From assembly GCF_003813905.1 (NCBI RefSeq), contig NZ_RPFJ01000002.1:372001-436000 (forward strand): DNA of 64,000 bases, read 5' to 3'. This document shows positions 10,471 to 19,733 of the stretch, one piece after another (the first letter of the stretch is position 1; the number at the start of each line of letters is the position of its first letter). Under the pieces are notes generated by a model. That model did no database searches. It saw nothing but the letters and a program-made list of their open reading frames with translations, and was not told where the DNA came from. The position numbers and the translations under genes were made by a program. This DNA is from Aureibaculum marinum. GTDB lineage: Bacteria; Bacteroidota; Bacteroidia; Flavobacteriales; Flavobacteriaceae.

Positions 10471-10501
10471 AAAACCACCTCCAAAAGAGGTGGTTTTTTT
10501 A
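10471..10501 (+). terminator. Intrinsic terminator after second SusD
   Basis: ACCACCTC and GAGGTGGT form a perfect 8-pair GC-rich stem with a short A-rich loop and a run of seven T. It overlaps the -33 zone of the rlmB promoter. Confidence 0.93.
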
Positions 10502-10514
10502 TTTATAAAATCTT

Positions 10515-10522
10515 TACCTTTG
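10515..10522 (+). promoter_or_regulatory. -7 promoter box of rlmB
   Basis: A perfect TACCTTTG (TAnnTTTG) ends only 4 bases before the rlmB ATG at 10527. Transcription would start at or next to the start codon, so the mRNA is probably leaderless. No clear TTTG is found 20 bases upstream. Confidence 0.6.
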
Positions 10523-10526
10523 TAAC

Positions 10527-11261
10527 ATGCAAGACACCTCAAACATATTTGGCATCAGAGCGATTATTGAAGCTATAAATGCTGGTCAATCTTTAGAAAA
10601 GATTTATATTCAAAAAGGCTTAAGTGGACCGTTATTTTCTGAATTAAACACTCTAATTAAAAAGAATAACATTTCTACTAGCCATGTACCTATAGAGAAA
10701 CTCAATCATCTTTCTAAACATCAAAACCATCAAGGAGTTGTCGCTAAAATTTCTCCTATTGATTTTTACAATTTAGAAACTATTTTTACAACAATAAATA
10801 AAGAAACACCACTATTTTTATTATTAGATCAAATTACAGATGTAAGAAATTTTGGAGCCATTTTAAGAACTGCAGAATGTACTGGTGTAGATGCAATAAT
10901 TATTCCTAATCAAGGGAGTGCTCCGTTAAATGCAGATGCCATAAAAACATCAGCGGGTGCCGCCTTTAAAATTCCAATTTGTAAAGTAAATCATTTATTA
11001 GATGCTATTTATTTTTTACAAGCAGAGGGCATTCAAATAGTAGCCATTACAGAAAAAACAGACGCTACGATTTATACTGTTGACTTAAATAAACCCACTG
11101 CATTAATTATGGGCTCAGAGCATAAAGGTATTACCTCTTCAATATTAAAAATTGCAGACGCAAAAGCCAAATTACCATTATTAGGAGATATTGCTTCTTT
11201 AAATGTTTCAGTAGCTTGTGGTGTGGCCTTATATGAAGCGGTTAGACAAAAATTTAGTTAA
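10527..11261 (+). CDS. rlmB: 23S rRNA 2'-O-ribose methyltransferase, TrmH/RlmB family
   Basis: SpoU/TrmH-family methyltransferase that methylates a guanosine ribose in the peptidyl-transferase region of 23S rRNA (Gm2251 in E. coli numbering). The N-terminal substrate-binding domain (FGIRAIIEAINAG) is followed by the SPOUT motifs: DQITDVRNFGAILRTAECTGVDAII (motif 1), LIMGSEHKGI (motif 2) and ASLNVSVACGVALYEAVRQ (motif 3). The length of 244 residues is normal for RlmB. It stands alone between a terminator and a convergent rhomboid gene. A different ribose-methylating member of the family is possible, but RlmB is the best fit. Confidence 0.9.
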   Translation: MQDTSNIFGIRAIIEAINAGQSLEKIYIQKGLSGPLFSELNTLIKKNNISTSHVPIEKLNHLSKHQNHQGVVAKISPIDFYNLETIFTTINKETPLFLLLDQITDVRNFGAILRTAECTGVDAIIIPNQGSAPLNADAIKTSAGAAFKIPICKVNHLLDAIYFLQAEGIQIVAITEKTDATIYTVDLNKPTALIMGSEHKGITSSILKIADAKAKLPLLGDIASLNVSVACGVALYEAVRQKFS

Positions 11262-11338
11262 CTGTATTCGATTTAATAATCATAAAAATATTGAATTATA
11301 AGCATTTCCATGCCATCTAAAAAACAATAACTAACAAT

Positions 11339-11998
11339 CTACTCCTCTTCAAAATTATTATCGTAAATTAAAAGGTTTTCATCATCTTCGATACTTTCAT
11401 CTTCCCAATCATATTTATAAGATTTTGGACCGTGCTTTCTATAAATAATTGCTAAAAGTAACCCTACTAAAAAGCCTGATAAATGCCCTTCCCACGAAAT
11501 ACCTTCTTTTATAGGAAGTATATACCAAATCATACTTCCATATAAAAAAATTACAATTAAAGAGACTGCAATTAAGCGATAATATTTCCGAATCATTCCG
11601 CTAAATAGTACAAAACTAAAAAGTAAGTAAACCACTCCACTAGCACCAATATGATAAGAAGGCCTACCAATAACCCAAGTTAACAATCCACTCAAAAGCA
11701 CACCATAAATTAAAACCTTAAAAGCAATTTTTCTATAAAAATAGAATAGAGCAGTCATTAAAATAAATAGCGGAATTGAATTGTTAAACAAATGCTTAAT
11801 CCCACTATGCAAAAAAGGTGAAAAAACAATTCCTCTTAAACCTTTAATAGTATGCGGATATAAACCATATTTTGTAAGGTATAAATTATAAGTCCCTTCT
11901 ATCCAAAAAACAATCCATAAAGACAATACAAAATACAATGGGAATGTAATTACAATAGACGAAAATTTAAATTGTTTATGTTCTTCTTCGTGAATCAT
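11339..11998 (-). CDS. Rhomboid-family intramembrane serine protease
   Basis: Membrane protease that cleaves transmembrane segments inside the bilayer. Six or so hydrophobic helices are visible. The catalytic pair is Ser120 in GASG and His172 in WEGHLSG, and the HLFNN segment near 69-73 supplies the oxyanion-side residues seen in rhomboids. The C-terminus is acidic (DWEDESIEDDENLL) and probably cytoplasmic. It has 219 residues. It is convergent with rlmB and divergent from rarA across a 292-base spacer. Its substrates are not known. Confidence 0.88.
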   Translation of the reverse strand: MIHEEEHKQFKFSSIVITFPLYFVLSLWIVFWIEGTYNLYLTKYGLYPHTIKGLRGIVFSPFLHSGIKHLFNNSIPLFILMTALFYFYRKIAFKVLIYGVLLSGLLTWVIGRPSYHIGASGVVYLLFSFVLFSGMIRKYYRLIAVSLIVIFLYGSMIWYILPIKEGISWEGHLSGFLVGLLLAIIYRKHGPKSYKYDWEDESIEDDENLLIYDNNFEEE

Positions 11999-12107
11999 TA
12001 GCTAACCATGATTAAATATTTATTTAAACTCATACCACTATTAATATACAAATTACTAATAAAAAAACTACTATTCTCAAAAACATGTCCAACTTCTGCA
12101 AGTTGTA

Positions 12108-12174
12108 CAAATTGTCAGTAAAAAATCCAAAACCTTAGATGGATTTCTATAATAAATTAAAAAATGACAATTTG
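12108..12174. repeat. Inverted repeat in rhomboid-rarA spacer
   Basis: CAAATTGTCA at 12108-12117 and TGACAATTTG at 12165-12174 are perfect 10-base inverted copies 47 bases apart. They lie between the two divergent genes. They could be operator half-sites, but AT-rich DNA makes chance matches more likely. The rest of the 292-base spacer shows only the rarA promoter. Confidence 0.35.
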
Positions 12175-12278
12175 CTGGCTTTAATTTAAAACACGCCGAA
12201 TAGTCATAATAATTAGCATTCAAAATGACAAAATAAAACATTAAATGAGTAAACAATTCTACAAATGAACAAAAACAC

Positions 12279-12286
12279 TAAATTTG
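12279..12286 (+). promoter_or_regulatory. -7 promoter box of rarA
   Basis: A perfect TAAATTTG ends 4 bases before the rarA ATG at 12291, again pointing to a leaderless or nearly leaderless mRNA. Confidence 0.55.
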
Positions 12287-12290
12287 CAAT

Positions 12291-13565
12291 ATGAGTGCAC
12301 CTTTAGCAGAACGTATAAGACCTAAAACACTTGAAGACTATATTAGTCAACAACACTTAATTGGTAAAAACGGAGCATTAACTGCTCATATAAAAAGAGG
12401 AGTAATTCCATCACTTATTCTTTGGGGTCCTCCAGGTATTGGAAAAACAACTTTAGCTAATATAATTGCAGAAGAATCTAAACGTCCGTTTTACACTTTA
12501 AGTGCAATCAACTCTGGTGTAAAGGATGTAAGAGAAGTAATAGAGAAAGCTAAAAAAAGTGGAGGGCTCTTTACCGCTAAGAATCCTATTTTATTTATAG
12601 ATGAAATTCATAGATTTAGTAAATCACAACAAGATTCGTTATTAGGAGCAGTTGAAAAAGGTTGGGTTACTTTAATTGGTGCCACTACTGAAAACCCAAG
12701 TTTTGAGGTTATCCCTGCCCTACTTTCTCGTTGTCAAGTTTATGTTTTAAATTCATTTCAAAAAGAGGATTTAATAACTTTATTGCATAGAGCTATTTCT
12801 GAAGATGAAATTCTTTCAAATAAGGAAATAAAACTAAAAGAAACTGATGCTCTTTTACAACTCTCTGGTGGTGATGCACGTAAACTTTTAAACATTTTTG
12901 AATTAATTGTTAATGCTGAAGATACCCCCGTTGTTATTACTAATGATAAGGTATTAGAAAAAGTACAGAATAATATAGCTCGTTATGACAAAACTGGAGA
13001 ACAACATTACGATATAATTTCAGCCTTTATTAAGTCTATTAGAGGAAGTGATCCCAATGGTGCGGTATATTGGTTGGCACGAATGATTGAAGGCGGTGAA
13101 GATGTGAAGTTTATAGCAAGACGATTGATTATTTCTGCGTCTGAAGATATTGGTAATGCAAATCCGAATGCTTTAATATTAGCAACCTCAACGTTTCAAG
13201 CAGTTTCAGTAATTGGAAATCCCGAATCCCGAATTATTTTAAGTCAATGTGCTGTTTATTTGGCAAATTCACCAAAAAGTAACGCTTCTTATATGGCTAT
13301 TGGAAAAGCTCAACAATTGGTACAACAAACAGGTGATTTATCAGTTCCTTTACATTTAAGAAATGCTCCAACAAAGTTAATGAAGGATTTAAATTATGGT
13401 AAAAATTATCAATATGCTCATAATTACGATAATAATTTTATTGACCAAGAATTTTTACCTGACGAAATTAAAAATACAACGTTTTATGAACCTGGAAATA
13501 ACAGTAGAGAAAATAATTTTAGAGAATTTTTAAAAAAACGTTGGAAAGGGAAATACAACTATTAA
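12291..13565 (+). CDS. rarA: Replication-associated recombination protein A (RarA/MgsA), AAA+ ATPase
   Basis: Clamp-loader-like AAA+ ATPase that acts at stalled replication forks. The start [23 protein letters not shown] is the family's opening. Walker A is GPPGIGKT (46-53), Walker B has Asp104-Glu105 in LFIDEIHRF, sensor 1 is [12 protein letters not shown], and the later [10 protein letters not shown] is sensor 2. The C-terminal MgsA domain has [32 protein letters not shown] and [11 protein letters not shown]. The length of 424 residues is standard. It is a single gene with its own promoter. Confidence 0.96.
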   Translation: MSAPLAERIRPKTLEDYISQQHLIGKNGALTAHIKRGVIPSLILWGPPGIGKTTLANIIAEESKRPFYTLSAINSGVKDVREVIEKAKKSGGLFTAKNPILFIDEIHRFSKSQQDSLLGAVEKGWVTLIGATTENPSFEVIPALLSRCQVYVLNSFQKEDLITLLHRAISEDEILSNKEIKLKETDALLQLSGGDARKLLNIFELIVNAEDTPVVITNDKVLEKVQNNIARYDKTGEQHYDIISAFIKSIRGSDPNGAVYWLARMIEGGEDVKFIARRLIISASEDIGNANPNALILATSTFQAVSVIGNPESRIILSQCAVYLANSPKSNASYMAIGKAQQLVQQTGDLSVPLHLRNAPTKLMKDLNYGKNYQYAHNYDNNFIDQEFLPDEIKNTTFYEPGNNSRENNFREFLKKRWKGKYNY

Positions 13566-13616
13566 ATAAATAAAAGCAACTTAAACAACACTTTTATAAA
13601 AAAACTCTAAGTAAAC

Positions 13617-14432
13617 TTACCATTTTACTTCAAATTCTTGCTTCATTAAATGACCATCGAAATAATACTCAGCAAACCATTTGCCTTCTTCTTTATAAAA
13701 AGTTCCAGTTCTATTTTTTAGAAAGTATACATCTTTTTTGCCTGTTTTTAATAGTATAAAAACGATTTTAGGCGTACTATCTACCAATTGGTATCCCAGC
13801 CTATTTTCTTGAGCATACAACATTTTTTCTGTAGGTACACCTAAAATATTACCTTTACTATCTCTATCTCTGTTATCTACTTTTAAATTTGAAGATTCAG
13901 TAGATTCCATTACAACATCTTCAATTTCTGCTTCATCTAGCTGAGAAATATTTTCATTAACTTCAATTATATCTTCTTCTACAACTTCAGTAATTGCAGG
14001 TACTGAATAGCTATAGTTTTGTTCTTTAACTGACTCAAATGCTTTTCGTAATGCTTCTTGATAGCCTGCTTTATATTCCTTTTCTTTACTTCTACCTTCT
14101 TTTGATACAAATACTTTTTGATTTTTACAATTCTTTAATTCTATTACTAATTTGGTAGTAAACATATTAGATTCATTAATAATTTCTGCCGTTAAAGCTA
14201 AACATGGATTGTTTACAACTTCAGTAGGCAGTTCTAAACTATTATAAATTACATTAAACCCTTCTTTTTCAAATAAAAACTTGGTTAATGAATTTAATTG
14301 ATATTGATCTTCTGACTTTTGAAAGCCATATTTAGAAGAAACTATCACGTATTTATATTCGTTTAAAGATTGTCCAAAAAGAGTATTGGCCATAAAAAAT
14401 ACAAGCACAAAGGGTATATATTTTAATCTCAT
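13617..14432 (-). CDS. Secreted protein of unknown function
   Basis: I do not recognise the family. It has 271 residues, with a signal peptide of about 20 residues ending TLFGQ and a mature start of SLNEYKYVIVSSKYGF. The middle (about 150-200) is acidic and probably flexible. The C-terminal part is beta-rich with KDVYFLKNRTGTFYKEEGKW. It is the last gene of a leftward group: nucleotidase, lipoprotein, DUF5723 barrel, then this gene 35 bases after the barrel gene. The context suggests a periplasmic or outer-membrane role, possibly with the barrel protein; that is inference. Confidence 0.7.
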   Translation of the reverse strand: MRLKYIPFVLVFFMANTLFGQSLNEYKYVIVSSKYGFQKSEDQYQLNSLTKFLFEKEGFNVIYNSLELPTEVVNNPCLALTAEIINESNMFTTKLVIELKNCKNQKVFVSKEGRSKEKEYKAGYQEALRKAFESVKEQNYSYSVPAITEVVEEDIIEVNENISQLDEAEIEDVVMESTESSNLKVDNRDRDSKGNILGVPTEKMLYAQENRLGYQLVDSTPKIVFILLKTGKKDVYFLKNRTGTFYKEEGKWFAEYYFDGHLMKQEFEVKW

Positions 14433-14467
14433 TGTATAAAATTTAGATGATAAATATAAGGTTTTTT

Positions 14468-15886
14468 TTAGTCAAAAATTAAATTAGCCCCTAAACTAAA
14501 CGAGGTTTTTTTAGAGTTAAATAGATCTTCATAGCCTAAAATATTATCTACTGCAGCATAAAAATTAAGCTTATTAATCTGAGTAGAAAACCCAAAACCA
14601 ACATTTGAAAATAAATAATTATCAATTGTATAACTGATTTTAGTCTTTAAAAAAGTACCTAGTCTTCTATTATAAAAGACCGTAGCTGCCATTTGAGGAA
14701 ATTGAGGTCTTAAAATACTATAAAATTGAGCACCTATTTCATTCTGATACTTTGATACTGAAAAGCCCTTATTTGTATTACAACTGATGGAATTGGACAA
14801 CATTCTAATTTGCTTTCCAAAACCATAAAGCAAGCCCGCATTTATTTTGGCTGAAGGAAATGAAATATAAGTTTTATGTTTTTCTTCTCTAACTAGTTGC
14901 TCATCAAAATCTAAAATTAAATCTTCCCAATAAGAAATAGGTTGATCTTGCTCTGGAAAAAGCAAACCAATTCCTTCAAATGCATAATTCCCTTTTATAC
15001 TATAAGAACTTACATCTTTAGAATAACTGATAAAACCAATATCCAAAGCACTTGCAGATAGTGATGTTCTTTCATTTAAACGATAACTAAATCCTACATC
15101 TACTCCCAACCCAAAATTACCCCCAACAAATAAGTTTGACATTAAACTTTTAGCAGAAAAACTAACCTCATCATCTTTTAAAATCCCTGATGATTGAGCT
15201 AAAAAGCTGACATTATTCAATTGATGTTGATACATATTATTTTCTCCTAAAACCGTTGAAAAGCTCCCTTTATTATTTACAGATTGCACATTAAAACTAC
15301 CTGAATATAACTTTACTCTTGCTCCTACATTTAAACGTTTATTTATTTTACGAGATATCCCTGCATGAAAAACTCCAAAAGCCTGACCTTTAAAACTTAT
15401 TTGATTAAAATTTGTATTAGAATTTAATTCAATATTTCCATTAATATCTGTATTTCCTTGATAAAATAAAACAGCTAAATCTTTAGGATAATAAGCCACA
15501 AAATCAAATTCTTGATAAAATCCAAAATTTAAGTAGTCTTTATCATTTTTTAGTTTATAACCAATATTTATAACATCAACTTGTTCATTTACGGTAATAT
15601 AGTCAGTTGATTTTAGTTTAAAAATCAGATTTCTTATTTTATCATTTATATCAACACCATCATCAGAAACAATATCTTTTACCGTTAAATTATTGGATCC
15701 AATATTAAAATATAATCCTGATACAAATGGAATGCCTATATGTTTTTTATAACTAACTTCTTCTCCTGGATTTAATAATAATGATTGTGGAACATCATTA
15801 TTTCCGAATATAAATTTTTTATTTTGAGAATGATTTTTAAAAACTACTAAGCAAAATATCACATATATATATTTCTGTATTTGCAT
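14468..15886 (-). CDS. DUF5723-like outer-membrane beta-barrel protein
   Basis: 472 residues with an N-terminal signal peptide (to about SQN at 22). It is followed by the FGNNDVPQSLLLNPGEEV opening seen in Bacteroidota barrel proteins of the DUF5723 group. Repeating amphipathic strands follow (GISRKINKRLNVGARVKLYSG, GLGVDVGFSYRLNERTSLSASALDIG, KTKISYTIDNYLF). It closes with a strand motif ending LGANLIFD. Its start codon shares one base with the stop of the preceding lipoprotein gene (TAATG), so the two are translated together. The function is unknown; it may belong to a surface or gliding-type assembly. The family name is from memory of its features, not a search. Confidence 0.7.
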   Translation of the reverse strand: MQIQKYIYVIFCLVVFKNHSQNKKFIFGNNDVPQSLLLNPGEEVSYKKHIGIPFVSGLYFNIGSNNLTVKDIVSDDGVDINDKIRNLIFKLKSTDYITVNEQVDVINIGYKLKNDKDYLNFGFYQEFDFVAYYPKDLAVLFYQGNTDINGNIELNSNTNFNQISFKGQAFGVFHAGISRKINKRLNVGARVKLYSGSFNVQSVNNKGSFSTVLGENNMYQHQLNNVSFLAQSSGILKDDEVSFSAKSLMSNLFVGGNFGLGVDVGFSYRLNERTSLSASALDIGFISYSKDVSSYSIKGNYAFEGIGLLFPEQDQPISYWEDLILDFDEQLVREEKHKTYISFPSAKINAGLLYGFGKQIRMLSNSISCNTNKGFSVSKYQNEIGAQFYSILRPQFPQMAATVFYNRRLGTFLKTKISYTIDNYLFSNVGFGFSTQINKLNFYAAVDNILGYEDLFNSKKTSFSLGANLIFD

Positions 15887-16434
15887 TAGTTCACTTTTAA
15901 AACAAAATTAGTAAATGACTTTAACTCAAAATTCATTTCATTACCTTCGGTTAAAATACTAGCATCATCACTTGGTTGCAAATACAATGTAATTCTAACC
16001 TTTTGCGAGAGTTTTAGAGAAAGTAAATCTAACCCTTCATAACTTTGAAAATGACTTATACTAGAGTTTCTAGGAACATTAATAGTAAAGCTTTTGGTAG
16101 TATTATTATCTGCATTTAAAAAGGCAATATCAAGTATAAAATCTCTATTAAAAGAATTTTCAATTTCAAAACTAAAATTTGAAGTTATAATATTCTCTTG
16201 AACATAATCTGAATCAAAAATGTCAATAACACTAACATCTGACAAGCTAGTTAGTTCTGTGTTTGAAGTGTTGTTTAAAAAATTATTTTGATTTACTTTT
16301 AAATAAACAAAAGTACTTGTTAAACTCTGATTTAATTCTACCGTATCTAATTGATTAAGGTCAATAGTACTTGTACATGATAATACAGTACCTAATATTA
16401 AAATTTTCAACAAATATTTTACATGCCGTTTCAC
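15886..16434 (-). CDS. Lipoprotein of unknown function, coupled to DUF5723 barrel
   Basis: 182 residues starting with GTG at 16434; no ATG offers a full signal peptide. The signal peptide ends at Cys20 (ILGTVLSC). The mature protein is predicted beta-rich with TFVYLKVNQNNFLN and SFEIENSFNRDFILDIAFLN, like an Ig-like or adhesin fold, with no recognisable catalytic motif. It is coupled through TAATG to the downstream barrel gene, so the products probably form a lipoprotein-barrel pair at the outer membrane. It is 20 bases after the nucleotidase gene. Confidence 0.72.
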   Translation of the reverse strand: MKRHVKYLLKILILGTVLSCTSTIDLNQLDTVELNQSLTSTFVYLKVNQNNFLNNTSNTELTSLSDVSVIDIFDSDYVQENIITSNFSFEIENSFNRDFILDIAFLNADNNTTKSFTINVPRNSSISHFQSYEGLDLLSLKLSQKVRITLYLQPSDDASILTEGNEMNFELKSFTNFVLKVN

Positions 16435-16454
16435 CTCAATTTGATATTAAAAAA

Positions 16455-17135
16455 CTAAAGATACTGTTTAATTTCCATTAGGTTAGTTATACTTATAATT
16501 CCGTCGTTATCACCTGTAATCTTATCTTTAAAATGAATTGTTTGCATACCTACTTCCTTTGCACCTAAAATATCAGCTTCAAAATTATCTCCTACCATAA
16601 TACTTTCTATTGCTTTTGCTTCTGCCAACCCCAACGCATAATTAAAAATTTTGGGATTTGGTTTTTTAACTCCAACACTCTCTGAAGTCACTATTTTATC
16701 AAAGAAATGCAAAATACCCGAAGATTTCAATTTTTTTGTTTGCACCTCCTCAAAACCATTTGTAATAATATGTAATTTATACTTTGGCATTAAATAATTT
16801 AATATTTCTGATGTGCCATCAAAAAGCTTATTATAATTTGGCAAATAATCAATATAAATTGAGCTTAAATGATTTATATGATCATCTGAAATTGTATACG
16901 ACATTAAATCAAACGTTTCTTTTAAACGCTTATACCTAAGTTCCTTTTTACTTACACGTTCTTCTCTGTATAGTTTCCAATATTTTTGATTGATTGGCCT
17001 ATAATTTTTTAAAAAATCGCTAATATTTATATTAACGTTAGTCTCTTTAAAAATAAATTGAAATGTTTGAGCTGAATTTGCTTCAAAATCCCACAAGGTA
17101 TGATCTAAATCGAAAAAAATATGTTTTATTGACAT
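16455..17135 (-). CDS. yjjG: HAD hydrolase, YjjG-type noncanonical pyrimidine nucleotidase
   Basis: Cytoplasmic HAD phosphatase of the YjjG group, thought to hydrolyse noncanonical pyrimidine nucleotides as house-cleaning. Motif I is FFDLDHTLWDF with nucleophile Asp9 and Asp11. Motif II is IITNG, motif III is the Lys in VGVKKPNPKIF, and motif IV is MVGDNFEADILGAK. DLDHTLWDF followed by a helical cap is characteristic of YjjG. The length of 226 residues is usual. It is first in the leftward block and divergent from the glycosyltransferase gene across 196 bases. Confidence 0.88.
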   Translation of the reverse strand: MSIKHIFFDLDHTLWDFEANSAQTFQFIFKETNVNINISDFLKNYRPINQKYWKLYREERVSKKELRYKRLKETFDLMSYTISDDHINHLSSIYIDYLPNYNKLFDGTSEILNYLMPKYKLHIITNGFEEVQTKKLKSSGILHFFDKIVTSESVGVKKPNPKIFNYALGLAEAKAIESIMVGDNFEADILGAKEVGMQTIHFKDKITGDNDGIISITNLMEIKQYL

Positions 17136-17308
17136 TAAAGAAGATAAATGATTATGTTTTGAGGTAAATTTACAACTTTAGAATTTATCATTAATATCAA
17201 TTTTAATTTTATAGCAAAGTTTAATTTTAAATCATTTTAACTTCTTTTCTAAGAGCTATAGTACGACAATTTAATGTTATTGTATATAGTAGTGCTTTTT
17301 TAATTTTT

Positions 17309-17316
17309 TATCTTTG
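17309..17316 (+). promoter_or_regulatory. -7 promoter box of glycosyltransferase operon
   Basis: A perfect TATCTTTG lies 15 bases before the TTG start of the glycosyltransferase. No good TTTG is seen 20 bases upstream. Confidence 0.5.
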
Positions 17317-17331
17317 AAGAAACTTATTTAA

Positions 17332-18462
17332 TTGGAAAAAAAATTACATGTTTTATTTTTAAATGGATGGTATCCTTCTAGGGTAATGCCCTATAATGGT
17401 GATTTTATACAAAGACATGCAGAAGCCGTAGCTCTAAAAAATAAAGTAACTTCTATACATGTTATTACAGATAACAATATCAATAAAAACTTAGAAATTG
17501 AAAAAAAACAAATCAATGGTGTTACTACCATAATTGGTTATGTAAAACCAACTCGAAATAAAATTTTAAAAGCATACTTATTTTACAATGCATATAAACA
17601 AATTTTTAGAATAATTAAACCATATCAACTTGTACATGTTAATCGAGTTTACCCGATTGGTTTAATTGCAATGTATTTAAAATTAGTTAAAAAAAAACCT
17701 TACATCATATCTGAACATTGGACAGGTTATTTAACTAATAAAATAGGGTTAATTGAAAAATTTATTTCTACTTTAATAACTCAAAACTCATCCTTTATAT
17801 GTCCTGTCAGTAATCACTTAGGGATTATGATGCAAAAAAAAGGACTAAAAGGTACTTACAGAACGGTACCTAATGTGGTAAATACAGAAATTTTTAAACC
17901 ATTAGGAACAAAAAACAAAACATTTACTTTATTGCATATCTCGCATATGGGAGACAAGCACAAAAACATTTCTGGTCAGCTAAGAGTAATGGCTAAGCTA
18001 AAAAAGGAAATTTCAAACTTTAAATTTTATTTAATAGGAGAAAACTCTTTTAAGTACAAATCAATTATAAAAAAACTGAATATAGTATCTAATGTAATTC
18101 TCATAAATCAAATAAACCACTCTGAAATTCCGAAATATATGCAAAAAGCTCATTTACTAATTCAATTTAGTAATTATGAAAATCTTCCTTGTGTAATTTT
18201 AGAAGCTTTTGCCTGTGGTTTACCTGTTATATCAACAAATGTTGGTGGCATTTCTGAACATTTCCCTGACAACTTCGGGACACTCATTTCAAAAAAGGAA
18301 GAAAAAGAACTGTTAAATAGTATCTTAAAATTTTATAATACTAGTACAACTGCAAATGCATTAAGCATGCATAAATATATAGAATCTAAATTTTCTCCTT
18401 CAGTTCTTTGTAATAAATTTACAAATCTATATAAACATGCATTATTAACAATTAATAAATGA
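17332..18462 (+). CDS. Glycosyltransferase family 4 (GT-B fold)
   Basis: Transfers a sugar from a nucleotide donor to a growing surface glycan. The start is TTG at 17332 because LHVLFLNGWYPSR, the N-terminal strand of the fold, begins right after it and the first in-frame ATG would remove it. The N-terminal domain has PYNGDFIQRHAEAVA. The C-terminal donor-binding domain has LLHISHMGDKHKNISG, HLLIQFSNYENLPCVILEAFACGLPVIST with the EX7E-type glutamates, and the family's final helix. It has 376 residues. Its stop overlaps the flippase start by 4 bases (ATGA), so the two genes are an operon. The acceptor and sugar are unknown. Confidence 0.9.
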   Translation: MEKKLHVLFLNGWYPSRVMPYNGDFIQRHAEAVALKNKVTSIHVITDNNINKNLEIEKKQINGVTTIIGYVKPTRNKILKAYLFYNAYKQIFRIIKPYQLVHVNRVYPIGLIAMYLKLVKKKPYIISEHWTGYLTNKIGLIEKFISTLITQNSSFICPVSNHLGIMMQKKGLKGTYRTVPNVVNTEIFKPLGTKNKTFTLLHISHMGDKHKNISGQLRVMAKLKKEISNFKFYLIGENSFKYKSIIKKLNIVSNVILINQINHSEIPKYMQKAHLLIQFSNYENLPCVILEAFACGLPVISTNVGGISEHFPDNFGTLISKKEEKELLNSILKFYNTSTTANALSMHKYIESKFSPSVLCNKFTNLYKHALLTINK

Positions 18463-19733
18463 TAGAAGGCATAAAAGAGTTACTATTAGGTTTTAAAAAC
18501 AGAAATGGCATCAGTATTTTTTACGCTACCATTATAGCTAGAATATTATCTTTTTTTACTTCTTGGATTGCTTTACAACTTATAAACCATAAAGATTTAG
18601 GAGTAGTTATTTATGCCTTTACCATAATTTCATTTATTCTACCCATTAGTGGATTAGGACTACATCAAAGTTTAATAAGATATGGATCATTATCTAAATC
18701 TGATACTATTAAAAACCAAATTTTTAAATATGTACTAAATAAAGGGATAATATCGTCAATTGTATTAGTATTACTAATTATTTTAATCAGTTTACTCCTT
18801 AAAAGCTATTTTCTATATAGTGTTCATTATTTAATTATTTTAGCATTAGCAATCCCTACATTTTTTCTTTTAGAAATTGTAAAAGTTCAGTACAGACTTA
18901 AACATCAAAACAAAACATTTGCATTAATTGAAATTAGTTATAATATTTTACTCATAGCTTTAGTAACTATTTTAAGTTATACTTACAAAGAGCTCGGTTA
19001 TGCAATTGCTTTAGTTTTAGCTCCACTATTCACCTCTGCACTATTTATTAGAAAATTAAACATCGACTTTAAAATAAATATAAAACCTGATTTTATTAAT
19101 ATTGATTTTTGGAAATATGGTTTTTTTGCCAGTCTTTCAAATGTTGCTACAAAGTTTTTAACCGCTGTAGATATTATCTTAATTGGGTATTTATTAAAAA
19201 ATTCAGAAATGGTTACTGTTTATAAATACATTTCTCTTATTCCATTAAGCTTACTATTTATATCACAAGCTTTTATTACTACTGATTTTGTTAATTTAAC
19301 TGAAAACATTTACAATAAAAAATACATCAAAAAATACATTCAGAATTACATATTTTTATTTGTAATTATAAGTACTTGCATTGCTTTTTTCTCTTGGTTA
19401 TTTTCCGAAAACGTATTACTTTTTTTCGGTACTGAATTTGTAAATTATAAGACCTCTTTTTTAATATTAATACTAGGAGCTATTGGTATTTTGATTTTAA
19501 GGGGACTATATGGCAATCTTCTTTCAACCATTGGAAAAGCCAATGTTAACTATTATATAGCTCTATCTGCTATTATTTTAAATGTAACTCTTAATTATTA
19601 TTTAATACCCCAATATGGTATTTTAGGTGCTGCTTTAACCTCAACGTTGCTAATGTGGTTAACGGGAATTATTTCTTGCCTTACGTTTTATAAAATGTAT
19701 AAAAAATTTCTAGCTCATCAAGAATTAAATTAA
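18459..19733 (+). CDS. Polysaccharide flippase (Wzx/MATE-like)
   Basis: Inner-membrane protein of the oligosaccharide flippase type that turns lipid-linked glycans to the periplasmic side. About 12-14 hydrophobic helices run through the 424 residues. Family features include ISIFYATIIARILSFFTSWIALQ near the N-terminus and the ILNVTLNYYLIPQYGILGAALTST block near the end, which is very typical. It overlaps the upstream GT4 gene by 4 bases and its stop overlaps the convergent acyltransferase-like gene by 9 bases. Confidence 0.88.
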   Translation: MIEGIKELLLGFKNRNGISIFYATIIARILSFFTSWIALQLINHKDLGVVIYAFTIISFILPISGLGLHQSLIRYGSLSKSDTIKNQIFKYVLNKGIISSIVLVLLIILISLLLKSYFLYSVHYLIILALAIPTFFLLEIVKVQYRLKHQNKTFALIEISYNILLIALVTILSYTYKELGYAIALVLAPLFTSALFIRKLNIDFKINIKPDFINIDFWKYGFFASLSNVATKFLTAVDIILIGYLLKNSEMVTVYKYISLIPLSLLFISQAFITTDFVNLTENIYNKKYIKKYIQNYIFLFVIISTCIAFFSWLFSENVLLFFGTEFVNYKTSFLILILGAIGILILRGLYGNLLSTIGKANVNYYIALSAIILNVTLNYYLIPQYGILGAALTSTLLMWLTGIISCLTFYKMYKKFLAHQELN

